8,998 nt of DNA from Thiotrichaceae bacterium UBA7359 (GCA_905182825.1 CAJJDJ010000199.1:1-8998), one strand, 5' to 3'. Counted from the stretch's first letter, positions 1 to 7,191 are shown. The notes: generated by a model from the letters alone, not told the origin. A program made the numbers and translations.

Positions 1-62
1 TAATTTTTTTTAAAAAAATACTCAAATCCAATCACAGATCGGTTACTAAAGTTTCTCCATGC

Positions 63-767
63 ATGATAAGCAAAAATAGCGTATTAGTTCATAGAACTTC
101 GATAAACACTAATAAATTACCACTTCTTTTCTTTACTAGTAACATATTTATGTTTGGCTTAGCATCAGCTGGCGACATTGGTAATATTGTTGCTGATGAT
201 ATTAGCGTGATGGATGATGTAGAAGTCACCGGAACTCGTGAAAGCAGTGATCGAGCTTATTCAAAAGAAAATGGCAAACGATTTATTACTAATCCATATG
301 GAGAAACAAAATCAATACTAGCTGTGGCCTCCGAAATCAAAGCAAAAGGAAAACTTAAACGTGTTAGTACCCGTGGGATGAAAATGCCTCAAGGCTATGT
401 CGGTCGGTATATCAATCGATACAAACATACCTTTGATAATGGTAATACTTTTAGTTATTACGAAGGTGAGGGTTTTGGTGCTTTAGGCTTTCACCTCGGT
501 GAAGGTAGAATCGTTTTGGATGTGTTGGACGGTGGGGGGCCATTCTCTGCACCCAAGTTATGGGGTCCATATGACCAAGTTCTTGGTGATAAAGGTAATT
601 CATCAATGGAGTTGATGATGGCAGACGGTAATAAAGACGGCATGGGCCTGTTAAAAGCATCTTATGCTATTGGCTATACTGCTGTCATGGCTGAAGAAGA
701 TTACTCTTCTATTGGTAATGATTATGGCAATGCTATTAATGATGCCGTCGCGAATATGGGAAAGTAA
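63..767 (+). CDS. Exported protein of unknown function with signal peptide
   Basis: I do not recognise this 234-residue protein. The N-terminus looks like a Sec signal peptide: basic and polar residues up to Lys18, a hydrophobic run over about residues 19-34, and an A-S-A cleavage site ending at residue 36. The mature part is rich in Gly, Asp and Asn, has no cysteine and shows no further membrane segment, so a periplasmic or secreted location is likely. Residues 51-59 (DDVEVTGTR) resemble the short segment near the N-terminus of many TonB-dependent receptors, but no plug or barrel follows and the protein is far too short to be a receptor. The ATG at 63 was chosen because the signal peptide starts there, although no Shine-Dalgarno sequence precedes it. 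The frame is open to the left edge of the window, without an ATG, GTG or TTG. The gene ends in tandem stops (TAA TAG). It converges on the repair operon and shares no visible function with it. I am confident it is a gene; its function is unknown. Confidence 0.72.
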   Translation: MISKNSVLVHRTSINTNKLPLLFFTSNIFMFGLASAGDIGNIVADDISVMDDVEVTGTRESSDRAYSKENGKRFITNPYGETKSILAVASEIKAKGKLKRVSTRGMKMPQGYVGRYINRYKHTFDNGNTFSYYEGEGFGALGFHLGEGRIVLDVLDGGGPFSAPKLWGPYDQVLGDKGNSSMELMMADGNKDGMGLLKASYAIGYTAVMAEEDYSSIGNDYGNAINDAVANMGK

Positions 768-852
768 TAGTTTCAGGTTTAAGAAAATCCGTGGTCAATT
801 CGCCTACCAATCTTTTATCTAACCGACGTCATCAATTCCGCTCTCATAAGCA

Positions 853-876
853 ATTTTATTTCTTGATAAAATCAAG
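853..876. repeat. Overlapping AT-rich inverted repeats after the exported-protein gene
   Basis: Two perfect inverted repeats share sequence. ATTTTAT (853-859) pairs with ATAAAAT (866-872), and CTTGAT (862-867) pairs with ATCAAG (871-876) around an AAA loop. Only one hairpin could form at a time. Neither is GC-rich and no strong T-run follows, so a termination role for the upstream gene is only possible. Confidence 0.3.
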
Positions 877-910
877 TATTTATAGGTCCATGCTTCGAAT
901 ATGATATCCG

Positions 911-932
911 AATATTCAGTTATTTGAATATT
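911..932 (+). terminator. Possible weak terminator hairpin for the exported-protein gene
   Basis: AATATTCA (911-918) and TGAATATT (925-932) form a perfect 8-bp inverted repeat around a 6-nt loop. On the plus strand only a short T-stretch (931-934), partly inside the stem, follows. The hairpin lies about 140 bp past the stop codon. The stem has only two G-C pairs, so it is a weak candidate. It could equally be a protein-binding palindrome or chance in AT-rich DNA. Confidence 0.25.
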
Positions 933-967
933 TTGAACGTTGGTAATGCCAAGTAGCAGCTAATTTT

Positions 968-993
968 AAAAAAATGACTTTATTTTTAAAGTC
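968..993 (-). terminator. Rho-independent terminator of the AddB-AddA-like operon
   Basis: Read on the minus strand, a perfect stem GACTTTA / TAAAGTC with a 4-nt loop (993 to 976) begins 11 nt after the TAA stop of the helicase gene. It is followed by A and then seven T residues (974 to 968). Position, short loop and T-tract all fit an intrinsic terminator. The stem is short and has only two G-C pairs, so it may be leaky. Confidence 0.6.
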
Positions 994-1003
994 CTTGTTT
1001 AGG

Positions 1004-4000
1004 TTACTTCCATTCCCGCCAACCTTGTAATAGAGGAAAGTACAAACCCAGTTTTATATTTTTTTCTCCAAGTTGCTTCATTAATGAACCGTACTTCTCT
1101 AATTGTTTTTTATAACGTTCCTGCTCATGGTCAAGGAATGCATCGCTATTTTCACCGTCATGACGACTAATTTTATAATCGATAATCCATCGGTTACCTT
1201 CTGCGTCTATAAAGGTCCTATCGAGCACTGCATTGGTCATTTTATCATTAACAATACCACTTATTGGGTGCTCATTTTTTTGGTGTTTATGTTTAATTGA
1301 GAGTATCCATTGTCCACGCTCATCTGTGACCATATTTGTTAAGGCTTTAACGATACATTCTACGGCATCCATTCTTTCATGTCTGGGGACACTTAATTGT
1401 TTTAAAGCATTATCAAAACCTTGTTGCTCGGCATTAATTCGTTCCGTTGTCCACTTGACGATACCTTGTTCAGCGATGCATTGAATCGCTCTGTGCACAA
1501 TTGAACCGATATGTTTAATAGTTTCTCCTGCCCATTCGAACTCAACCAAGACTGGTTCAGATTCTGTTTTGCCTTCTATTACTTGTTGCCCTATTAAACT
1601 GGGTGGTAGTTCGGGATGTTGCCAATCTTTGCATAGTCGAGTCGTCTCTTGGTTTACCATAAGTATTAATTCTTCTTCACTCTTATCACTTGTCGCTGGC
1701 ATATTTTTTTCATAGAGAGCTTTTACTGTTGGCCATAAATAGGACAACAAGGAACCGCTCGATGGTGGTTTACAACTGAGTTCACCTTTAGTTTCTTTCA
1801 GACTTGTGTGGCCTATGAGATGGCAAGTTTTTTTGGCACGAGTTATCGCAACATAGAGTAATCGAGCATCTTCGTGGCGTTGTTTGGTTTTATCCGTATT
1901 ATTAATATAATTGTAAATTGGCGCTTGATTTTGTCCGCCTGCGCGTATTGGAGCTAAGATTAGGTCTTCTTGTCCATGATTACGTTGGCGTAATAACCAG
2001 ACCAATAAATCACCTTGACTCGATCTTGGCGTACGACCAAGACCCGGTAAGATGACATGATCAAATTCCAAGCCTTTGGACTTATGTATAGTCATGACTT
2101 GTATTTGATTATCGGCCTTTAGATCAACCCCCGCATATAACTGACTGACATGATCAACTAATTCTTGTAAATCTATTATAGAGCCACCTTGATCTAGCCT
2201 TTCGATTAACGAGAAGTAAGTTGAAGAATTTTCCAGATCAGTTTTGTTCGTCAAGGTTGCCGGTCCTCCCAATTGTATCCAAAATGACTCTATTGCATCG
2301 CGTATCGACAAGCGTTGTTTTAATTGTTGTATTATTAGATAGGTTTTTTTGAAAACCTGTAGCCTTGATTTTTGCTCATACGGCAACTGGTTCACTAGTT
2401 CTGTGTCGCAAAGACATTCCCAAACGGTTTTTTCTCGGTTGTGATCACATAGAATGTATAAAGATTCAAGGCTTAGACCACACCATGGCGCACGCAAGCA
2501 TGCTAACCAAGCAACGCGATCAGCTTGAAAAAGGAAGGCACGCGTTAATGCAAGTAGATCCTGTATCGACGACTGACTAGCTAGGGCTTCAATATCTATC
2601 GCTTTAAAACTGATCTGCTCTGCTCTTAAAGCCGGGATAATTTTGTTTAGATGTGACCGGCTACGCACCAAGACGGCGATATTATCATCTGGACTGGTCT
2701 GTTTTATTTTTTGAATAATCTTGACCACATGCTGCGATTCTTTTTGATAGACGCTACCATAGAGCGGGTAAACTCTGACGTTATTACTTGACATTGTTTT
2801 ACTGTAGGCATCTGCACTACTGTATGACACCCCACCGGTAATTTGATCATCTTTTCTAGGAAATATATCAGCAAAATTATCGTTGACCCAATTGACAAGT
2901 CCTTTTTGAGAGCGAAAATTCACACTGAGGCGTAATTTTTCTAGTGGAATATTGCCGAGCGATGCATCATCAAATGTTTTTATAAACAAACTTACTTCTG
3001 CTTCACGAAAACGATAGATGGATTGCATTGGGTCTCCGACCAGAAACAAGCTGCGACCATCATCCATTGACCATTCCCGAGTTAAACCTTGCAACAGGCG
3101 ATATTGGTTAGCTGAAATATCCTGATATTCGTCTACCAATAAATGCTTAATATGATAATCCAGTTGCAAGGCTAGTGCTGTCGGTGAATCGACAGTGCCT
3201 AATGCATTTACTGCGGAGTCAGCGATACCAGTAAAGTCCATCTGATTACGCTCGGCAAAAATCATATGTAGTTGACCGGCAGCGAGTTTGAGTAACTCAC
3301 ATAAGGCATTAACAATTATCCATTCTGCATCAGTATAGCTTGCCGATGGCAAACTATTGATTGTTGCCAAGCTATCTTGCAAGCCATCCACTCTTTGTAA
3401 TTCAGTTAATAAAAATTGTACCCTTTTTTTCTTACTCGCACGTTCATCGTCTTCAAACTTATTGCCACTCGCCGGAGGGAAACCATTTTTGATAGTAAAA
3501 TTTTTCCGCCATGTGCCTTTTGATGTGAGTAATAATTCTGTTATTCCGCGCCAGAGTTCCAAACTACTTGCCTTGTTATCTGGCATGCTTGTTATCGACA
3601 AGCATGATATGATTCTATTTTCTTGACCAGACTCTGCTAAATTTTTTGCAGCGGATTGCATTAAATCTAGAAGTTCTGTTTTAAATTCTTTTGGAAACAA
3701 TGCTGTGGTGATACTTAATTGATCTTCAATTAGTCTGACCAAGGACTTTTCCATATCCTTTCGATCATAGTCCTCCACGACATAACGTAGCCATTGATCA
3801 CGTTTCTTTAACATGTCAACAATCAGATTTTTTATCCGCGGTAAGTCATTATCCAAATGAAAAATCAAATTTGCTATTGATTCTGACCAATCTGCCCCGC
3901 TTTCTAGTTCAGCCAGCGTATTGATTGCTGCCTGTTGATAAAGATGCTTTGCATCATCTAGTGTTTCCGGTTGAGTACCTAAACATGCCAACATAGGCAT

Positions 4001-4393
4001 CTGCCTCGTTAAATACGCACACAGAGAATCAATCGTTTGTAAGCGTAAGCGTCCGGGATTTTTAATAACATGCCAACCTTTTTGCTGATCGCGTTTCAAT
4101 GCTACCTTGGCCAATTCGTAGGTCGTTTTGTCATGCTGGCATTCAGTTTCTGTTTGCTTCATCGCTGCCATATTCAGAGCATTTAGAATTCGGCTCTGCA
4201 TTTCAGTTGCCGCCTTGCGAGTAAAGGTAATAGCAATAATTTCTTCCGGCACTTCGACCAATGACAATAATCTTAAATAGCGTTGTATCAATAAGCCCGT
4301 TTTACCCGAACCCGCAGGGGCTTGAATGATGAATGATTTATCTGACGATAACGCTTGTTTCCTTGCTTCATAATCAGTAATGGGCTTAGTCAT
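1004..4393 (-). CDS. AddA-like UvrD/Rep-family helicase with C-terminal PD-(D/E)XK nuclease
   Basis: This 1129-residue cytoplasmic protein carries the complete superfamily 1A helicase motif set. Motif I is AGSGKT at 27-32, Ia is ITFTRKAATEM at 55-65, Ib lies around TIDSL (120-124), and II is VDEYQD at 420-425. Motif III is GDPMQSIYRFR at 453-463, IV is NFRS at 492-495, V is TIHKSKGLEFD at 768-778 and VI is LLYVAITRAKK at 845-855. A RecB/AddA-type nuclease follows, with His967 (GSIVHRAI), Asp1058, the Asp1072-Tyr-Lys1074 core and Q-x3-Y at 1097-1101. All catalytic positions look intact. Length and domain order match AddA (about 1100-1250 residues). The expected role is ATP-driven 3'-5' unwinding and processing of double-strand DNA ends for RecA recombination. 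The partner gene lies directly upstream and overlaps by 8 bp, which supports a heterodimer. This helicase is normally annotated generically (UvrD-helicase domain protein, AddA-like), so I give no symbol. RecB is unlikely because no recC or recD is adjacent and the partner is AddB-like. Confidence 0.93.
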   Translation of the reverse strand: MTKPITDYEARKQALSSDKSFIIQAPAGSGKTGLLIQRYLRLLSLVEVPEEIIAITFTRKAATEMQSRILNALNMAAMKQTETECQHDKTTYELAKVALKRDQQKGWHVIKNPGRLRLQTIDSLCAYLTRQMPMLACLGTQPETLDDAKHLYQQAAINTLAELESGADWSESIANLIFHLDNDLPRIKNLIVDMLKKRDQWLRYVVEDYDRKDMEKSLVRLIEDQLSITTALFPKEFKTELLDLMQSAAKNLAESGQENRIISCLSITSMPDNKASSLELWRGITELLLTSKGTWRKNFTIKNGFPPASGNKFEDDERASKKKRVQFLLTELQRVDGLQDSLATINSLPSASYTDAEWIIVNALCELLKLAAGQLHMIFAERNQMDFTGIADSAVNALGTVDSPTALALQLDYHIKHLLVDEYQDISANQYRLLQGLTREWSMDDGRSLFLVGDPMQSIYRFREAEVSLFIKTFDDASLGNIPLEKLRLSVNFRSQKGLVNWVNDNFADIFPRKDDQITGGVSYSSADAYSKTMSSNNVRVYPLYGSVYQKESQHVVKIIQKIKQTSPDDNIAVLVRSRSHLNKIIPALRAEQISFKAIDIEALASQSSIQDLLALTRAFLFQADRVAWLACLRAPWCGLSLESLYILCDHNREKTVWECLCDTELVNQLPYEQKSRLQVFKKTYLIIQQLKQRLSIRDAIESFWIQLGGPATLTNKTDLENSSTYFSLIERLDQGGSIIDLQELVDHVSQLYAGVDLKADNQIQVMTIHKSKGLEFDHVILPGLGRTPRSSQGDLLVWLLRQRNHGQEDLILAPIRAGGQNQAPIYNYINNTDKTKQRHEDARLLYVAITRAKKTCHLIGHTSLKETKGELSCKPPSSGSLLSYLWPTVKALYEKNMPATSDKSEEELILMVNQETTRLCKDWQHPELPPSLIGQQVIEGKTESEPVLVEFEWAGETIKHIGSIVHRAIQCIAEQGIVKWTTERINAEQQGFDNALKQLSVPRHERMDAVECIVKALTNMVTDERGQWILSIKHKHQKNEHPISGIVNDKMTNAVLDRTFIDAEGNRWIIDYKISRHDGENSDAFLDHEQERYKKQLEKYGSLMKQLGEKNIKLGLYFPLLQGWREWK
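3584..3606. repeat. Perfect 9-bp inverted repeat inside the helicase gene
   Basis: CATGCTTGT (3584-3592) and ACAAGCATG (3598-3606) form a perfect inverted repeat with a 5-nt loop, so a short hairpin can form in DNA or in RNA from either strand. It falls in the coding region for helicase residues about 263-270, outside any helicase motif. There is no T-run after it, so it is not an intrinsic terminator. One such match in 9 kb is not far from chance. Confidence 0.4.
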
Positions 4394-4407
4394 CCATGTC
4401 CGCCTCT
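4386..4407 (-). promoter_or_regulatory. Ribosome-binding site and start-stop overlap coupling the two repair genes
   Basis: The helicase start codon lies inside the end of the nuclease gene: ATGACTAA (4393 to 4386) contains the helicase ATG and the upstream TAA in different frames. An AGAGG Shine-Dalgarno-like sequence (4407 to 4403) lies 9 nt before that ATG, within the upstream coding sequence. This supports the chosen start and predicts translational coupling, giving similar amounts of the two subunits. Confidence 0.7.
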
Positions 4408-7055
4408 AGTTGAACGACATCATCAATATTTTCTTTTCGTTCATGAATTCGACACAAGGTGTGAAGATCACAATAACGGCAAGCTGTGGCCGTTGGTTCA
4501 ACAATGGCTTTACCACTACGAAAATCATTAGCTAGCTTGATCAACACACTTTCCCAATGTGAAAAACGATCTTGCCATAAGAAATTCTCATCCGACTTTA
4601 TACCAGGCAGTATATCTTCACCATTAACTTGCCCTGAAAATCCCAACTTACCACGTTTCAAATTGGCAAACGCAATCGCCGCTACTTCTCGTTTACTAGT
4701 AACGGCATACAGTGGCAATTGTGGATCTTTAGGGTTATTTGAATCCCAATCTCCTTTACTCATCATCGCACCCGTCTTATAGTCGATAATAATACAACGA
4801 CCATCGGCCAATTCATCGATGCGATCTATACGCAAATGTAACTCGATATCTTCAAATATTACCGTTTGCAATTTTTCTATGGCAATGACTTTAAACGGGC
4901 TTCTATCTTTTTCTATCTCTAACCACCTTTTTAATAACTGCTCGAGTCTTCGCTGTTCCAATTCGGTAAAACGATCAGTAAAGGTTTCGGGTTGTTGTGT
5001 AATCTGTTTTTGAATTGCTTCTTTTACAACGGAGTGTATAACCTTTGTTAGCTCTGTTTCCGATCGATAGGCCTGGTTTTCTGATGTCTTCAAACGCTGC
5101 CATAAAAATTGCAAAGCGCAATGTATCAAATTACCGCGTTCAGCTGCACTTAAGCCGATGTCGCTCTCGCTCAATGACTTCGCATATAAACGGTGCCTTG
5201 CAAAGGCTCTAAAGGGACAGTTCGACTGGTCCTTAAACAAAGCGCTAGTGCCATTAGCAATCTTCCCAGTAGGGATTTCAGGGCCATCAACATCAAAGAA
5301 TTTTTCCATGCGAGATGAAGCGAGTAACGCAGCTTTATAATCATCGCATTGTTTGAACTCATCTGTTGTTTTTTCATTTTGAATATTAATTAATGGACTC
5401 GGTCGACAGAGTCGATCTCCTTCCTGTCTAGCATAACTGAACACAACGTTTCTTGCTGAAGAACTAAGTTTTTGCGTTACGTGTTTTGCTAGATTCAGTT
5501 GTGCATCGATACTGGCGCTAAGAATCTTAAAATCACGTTGACAGGCGATGGGGATATAGGCGTTGGGCAAGGTTATAGCCGGCCACTTATCATCTTGCAT
5601 GTCCATCACCCACAAATAATCAAACTGCATACCTGCGGCCGCCGTCATGCCTAGAATTTGTATAGGAGTTTCTATAGTCTCTGGTTGAAATCGTGTTTCA
5701 GTTAATAATCTGTTTAGCTGAAATAATGCGGTACTAAAACTGACAGGTTTTGTTAGTTGGTCTAAGCTAGCCAATTGAGTTAATGATTTTTGCCAAGCTT
5801 GTAGGGTTTGATGTTCATCACTATCAAGGCTCCGCTCACCAGGCCAACCGAAGTTAGTTAACCAATTCGAAAAGCTTATCGTCCATTCATGCAGTGTTTG
5901 TTGTTTGGAATGGCTTAAGAATGAAATCTCAAATATTTTCAATAACTCAAGAAATCCTTCACATTTTTCATGTTCTTTACAACGTATTTCTGCAATCCAA
6001 TATAATGTTTTAAAGCTCATCTGTTGTTCACCGATCCGCCTAAGAGCTGCATCAAAGTTTGCACGTTTTGCAACTTCTTCTGTTGCTCCTGTTATGAATT
6101 GCGAATGTAGTATGTTACTTAGTGTATTAATCGATAACTTTCGTTTACCAAGAGCAAGTAAATTGATTGCTATCTGGATTAAAGGGTATCCTGATAATGA
6201 CTTACCTAGTGATATTGCATAGGGTTTATATTGAGGCTTGTTCGGCTTGAGCCATTTTTCTGGCGTGAGTACTGATGCGAAGTTATATTCAAGTTTGTCG
6301 CGAAGCTTGTTTAAGTTTGGTGCTATTATTCCAATCGTTGCATTATTATTTTCTTCCAAACATTGTTTTGCCCAGCATGCGGCAGACCATATTTCTGATT
6401 GACTATCAGATTGTTCGCTTTTACTGATAAATTGATTTTGTTCTATGGGGTCACACTCTTCGACTTCAATGCCAATATCAAGAAAAGCCTGTTTCAGTTT
6501 ATGCTGTTGTGTTGTTAGTTGGTCAAAATCATAGAAAACTATTTTAGTTAAATTATTTTTTAGTTCTGCTGCATATGCTGTAATATAATCTGGTAATGCT
6601 GCATCATCCAACCAATTGTTTTCCTGTTTCTGTTTTTCGTACGCATGAGCCCAGTGTTTGAAAGCAAAGGCATCTTCATTCAGATACATTTCATCTGGAA
6701 AGATCGGGACACACCATTCTTGACATATTTCATAAGCATGTAACGCTTGCTGGGCGGTAGCCATTGTTTGTAATATTTGACTCTTGTATTTCGAATTATT
6801 AATTATATCTTGCCAGAGCCACTCTTGCTGTATGTTGTTCAATATAGTGACTTTTTCTTTCGTACGAAATGATAGTAATTCGAAGTTACGTCGACACCAA
6901 GCCGTCCAGGGCAAACAATCAGGTGTCTGCCAAGCCTGCTTCCCTTTTAACACTTGAGTTGTTGCAAATAAATAACAAAGATGACGGCTGAGACGCTTAG
7001 TCGGCGTGATAATCGTCGCTTCTTGTCTTATTAAATCACTGAGACGTTTATTCAT
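4386..7055 (-). CDS. AddB-like PD-(D/E)XK nuclease with Fe-S cysteines (probable DNA repair protein)
   Basis: This 889-residue protein fits the proteobacterial 'probable DNA repair protein' family (TIGR03623 type), an AddB-like subunit. The N-terminus has the family-like IITPTKRLSRHL (15-26) but no Walker A, so this half is probably an inactive helicase fold used for structure or DNA recognition. A typical central block lies at about 463-491, with GMTAAAGMQFDYLWV (469-483) and a terminal W-P. The nuclease domain contains His645 (GNLIH), Asp744, the Asp758-Tyr-Lys760 core and Q-x3-Y at 779-783, all intact. Cys613 (SNCPFRAFA) and C-x2-C-x5-C (Cys859, Cys862, Cys868) match the four cysteines that hold the 4Fe-4S cluster in AddB and pin the nuclease domain. 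The gene is first in the operon and overlaps the AddA-like helicase. The expected job is cleaving one strand during end resection while the partner cleaves the other. The protein is shorter than Firmicutes AddB (about 1150 residues), as expected for this family. The ATG at 7055 has no obvious Shine-Dalgarno sequence. Confidence 0.9.
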   Translation of the reverse strand: MNKRLSDLIRQEATIITPTKRLSRHLCYLFATTQVLKGKQAWQTPDCLPWTAWCRRNFELLSFRTKEKVTILNNIQQEWLWQDIINNSKYKSQILQTMATAQQALHAYEICQEWCVPIFPDEMYLNEDAFAFKHWAHAYEKQKQENNWLDDAALPDYITAYAAELKNNLTKIVFYDFDQLTTQQHKLKQAFLDIGIEVEECDPIEQNQFISKSEQSDSQSEIWSAACWAKQCLEENNNATIGIIAPNLNKLRDKLEYNFASVLTPEKWLKPNKPQYKPYAISLGKSLSGYPLIQIAINLLALGKRKLSINTLSNILHSQFITGATEEVAKRANFDAALRRIGEQQMSFKTLYWIAEIRCKEHEKCEGFLELLKIFEISFLSHSKQQTLHEWTISFSNWLTNFGWPGERSLDSDEHQTLQAWQKSLTQLASLDQLTKPVSFSTALFQLNRLLTETRFQPETIETPIQILGMTAAAGMQFDYLWVMDMQDDKWPAITLPNAYIPIACQRDFKILSASIDAQLNLAKHVTQKLSSSARNVVFSYARQEGDRLCRPSPLINIQNEKTTDEFKQCDDYKAALLASSRMEKFFDVDGPEIPTGKIANGTSALFKDQSNCPFRAFARHRLYAKSLSESDIGLSAAERGNLIHCALQFLWQRLKTSENQAYRSETELTKVIHSVVKEAIQKQITQQPETFTDRFTELEQRRLEQLLKRWLEIEKDRSPFKVIAIEKLQTVIFEDIELHLRIDRIDELADGRCIIIDYKTGAMMSKGDWDSNNPKDPQLPLYAVTSKREVAAIAFANLKRGKLGFSGQVNGEDILPGIKSDENFLWQDRFSHWESVLIKLANDFRSGKAIVEPTATACRYCDLHTLCRIHERKENIDDVVQLEADMDD

Positions 7056-7096
7056 GTTTGGTCAATGTCAACTTATCTGAGATTAGACTAATAATG

Positions 7097-7119
7097 GACT
7101 CATCTCTCATGGATAAGTC
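7097..7119 (-). promoter_or_regulatory. Stem-loop in the 5' leader of the repair operon
   Basis: Read on the minus strand, GACTTATC (7119 to 7112) pairs with GATGAGTC (7104 to 7097) around a 7-nt loop. This gives an 8-bp stem in which one pair is a U-G wobble. The wobble pairs only in the minus-strand RNA; in the plus strand it becomes a C-A mismatch, which suggests a role in the leftward transcript. It lies at the predicted 5' end of the operon mRNA and may protect it, or it may be an operator half-site pair. Confidence 0.35.
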
Positions 7120-7127
7120 ACATTTGT

Positions 7128-7157
7128 ATTATAAACTGACAATGTTATTCTTGTAGC
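7128..7157 (-). promoter_or_regulatory. Candidate sigma-70 promoter of the repair operon
   Basis: On the minus strand a perfect TATAAT -10 (7133 to 7128) lies about 70 bp upstream of the AddB-like start. The best -35 is GCTACA (7157 to 7152), only three of six matches with an 18-bp spacer. Transcription would start near 7121 and give a leader of about 65 nt. The weak -35 suggests low basal expression or dependence on an activator. Confidence 0.4.
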
Positions 7158-7164
7158 CTGAAAT
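7136..7164 (+). promoter_or_regulatory. Candidate promoter of egtD
   Basis: CTGACA (7136-7141, five of six matches to the -35 consensus) lies 17 bp from TGAAAT (7159-7164, four of six matches to the -10 consensus). Transcription would begin near 7171, leaving a leader of about 20 nt. The start point would fall inside the LexA-like palindrome at 7168-7183, so a bound repressor there would block initiation. The elements are modest and the call is tentative. Confidence 0.35.
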
Positions 7165-7167
7165 TTT

Positions 7168-7183
7168 CTGTTTCACGTAACAG
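7168..7183. promoter_or_regulatory. Candidate LexA (SOS) box, CTGT-N8-ACAG
   Basis: An exact CTGT (7168-7171), 8-nt spacer and ACAG (7180-7183) occurs in the divergent region between the repair operon and egtD. Including the next base, CTGTT and AACAG are perfect inverted arms. This is the core of the gammaproteobacterial LexA operator. It ends 8 bp before the egtD ATG and lies about 10 bp upstream of the weak -35 proposed for the repair operon. As RNA, the flanks extend it to a roughly 9-bp hairpin with one G-U pair next to the egtD ribosome-binding region, which is an alternative role. I saw no second exact CTGT-N8-ACAG in the window. Confidence 0.45.
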
Positions 7184-7191
7184 AGAAAATA

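Noticed and set aside
451..660. A 69-codon minus-strand open frame inside the exported-protein gene
   Set aside because: It is antisense to a gene with a signal peptide and has no family resemblance.
3178..3195. CTGTCG-N6-CGACAG palindrome in the helicase gene, considered as a second LexA box
   Set aside because: The CTGT and ACAG halves are separated by 10 bases, not 8, and the site is deep inside a coding region.
3592..3600. TTATCGACA as a DnaA box or origin element
   Set aside because: It is a single copy with a mismatch at a conserved position, inside a coding region, with no neighbouring boxes or AT-rich unwinding element.
3357..3626. An 89-codon plus-strand open frame inside the helicase gene, and a similar one at 1233-1484
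   Set aside because: Both are antisense to the helicase-nuclease coding sequence and have no domain, promoter or RBS support.
4486..4782. A 98-codon open frame on the plus strand antisense to the nuclease domain
   Set aside because: The opposite strand encodes the conserved nuclease core and Fe-S cysteines, so this frame is a by-product.
5905..6222. A 105-codon open frame on the plus strand inside the AddB-like gene
   Set aside because: It lies wholly antisense to a well-supported coding gene, has no recognisable domain or RBS, and is rich in Ser, Cys, Ile and Leu as expected for the complement of a coding strand.
7066..7071. A perfect minus-strand TTGACA near the AddB-like start
   Set aside because: It lies only about 10 bp before the ATG, so its -10 would fall inside the coding sequence, where no TATAAT-like hexamer is found.
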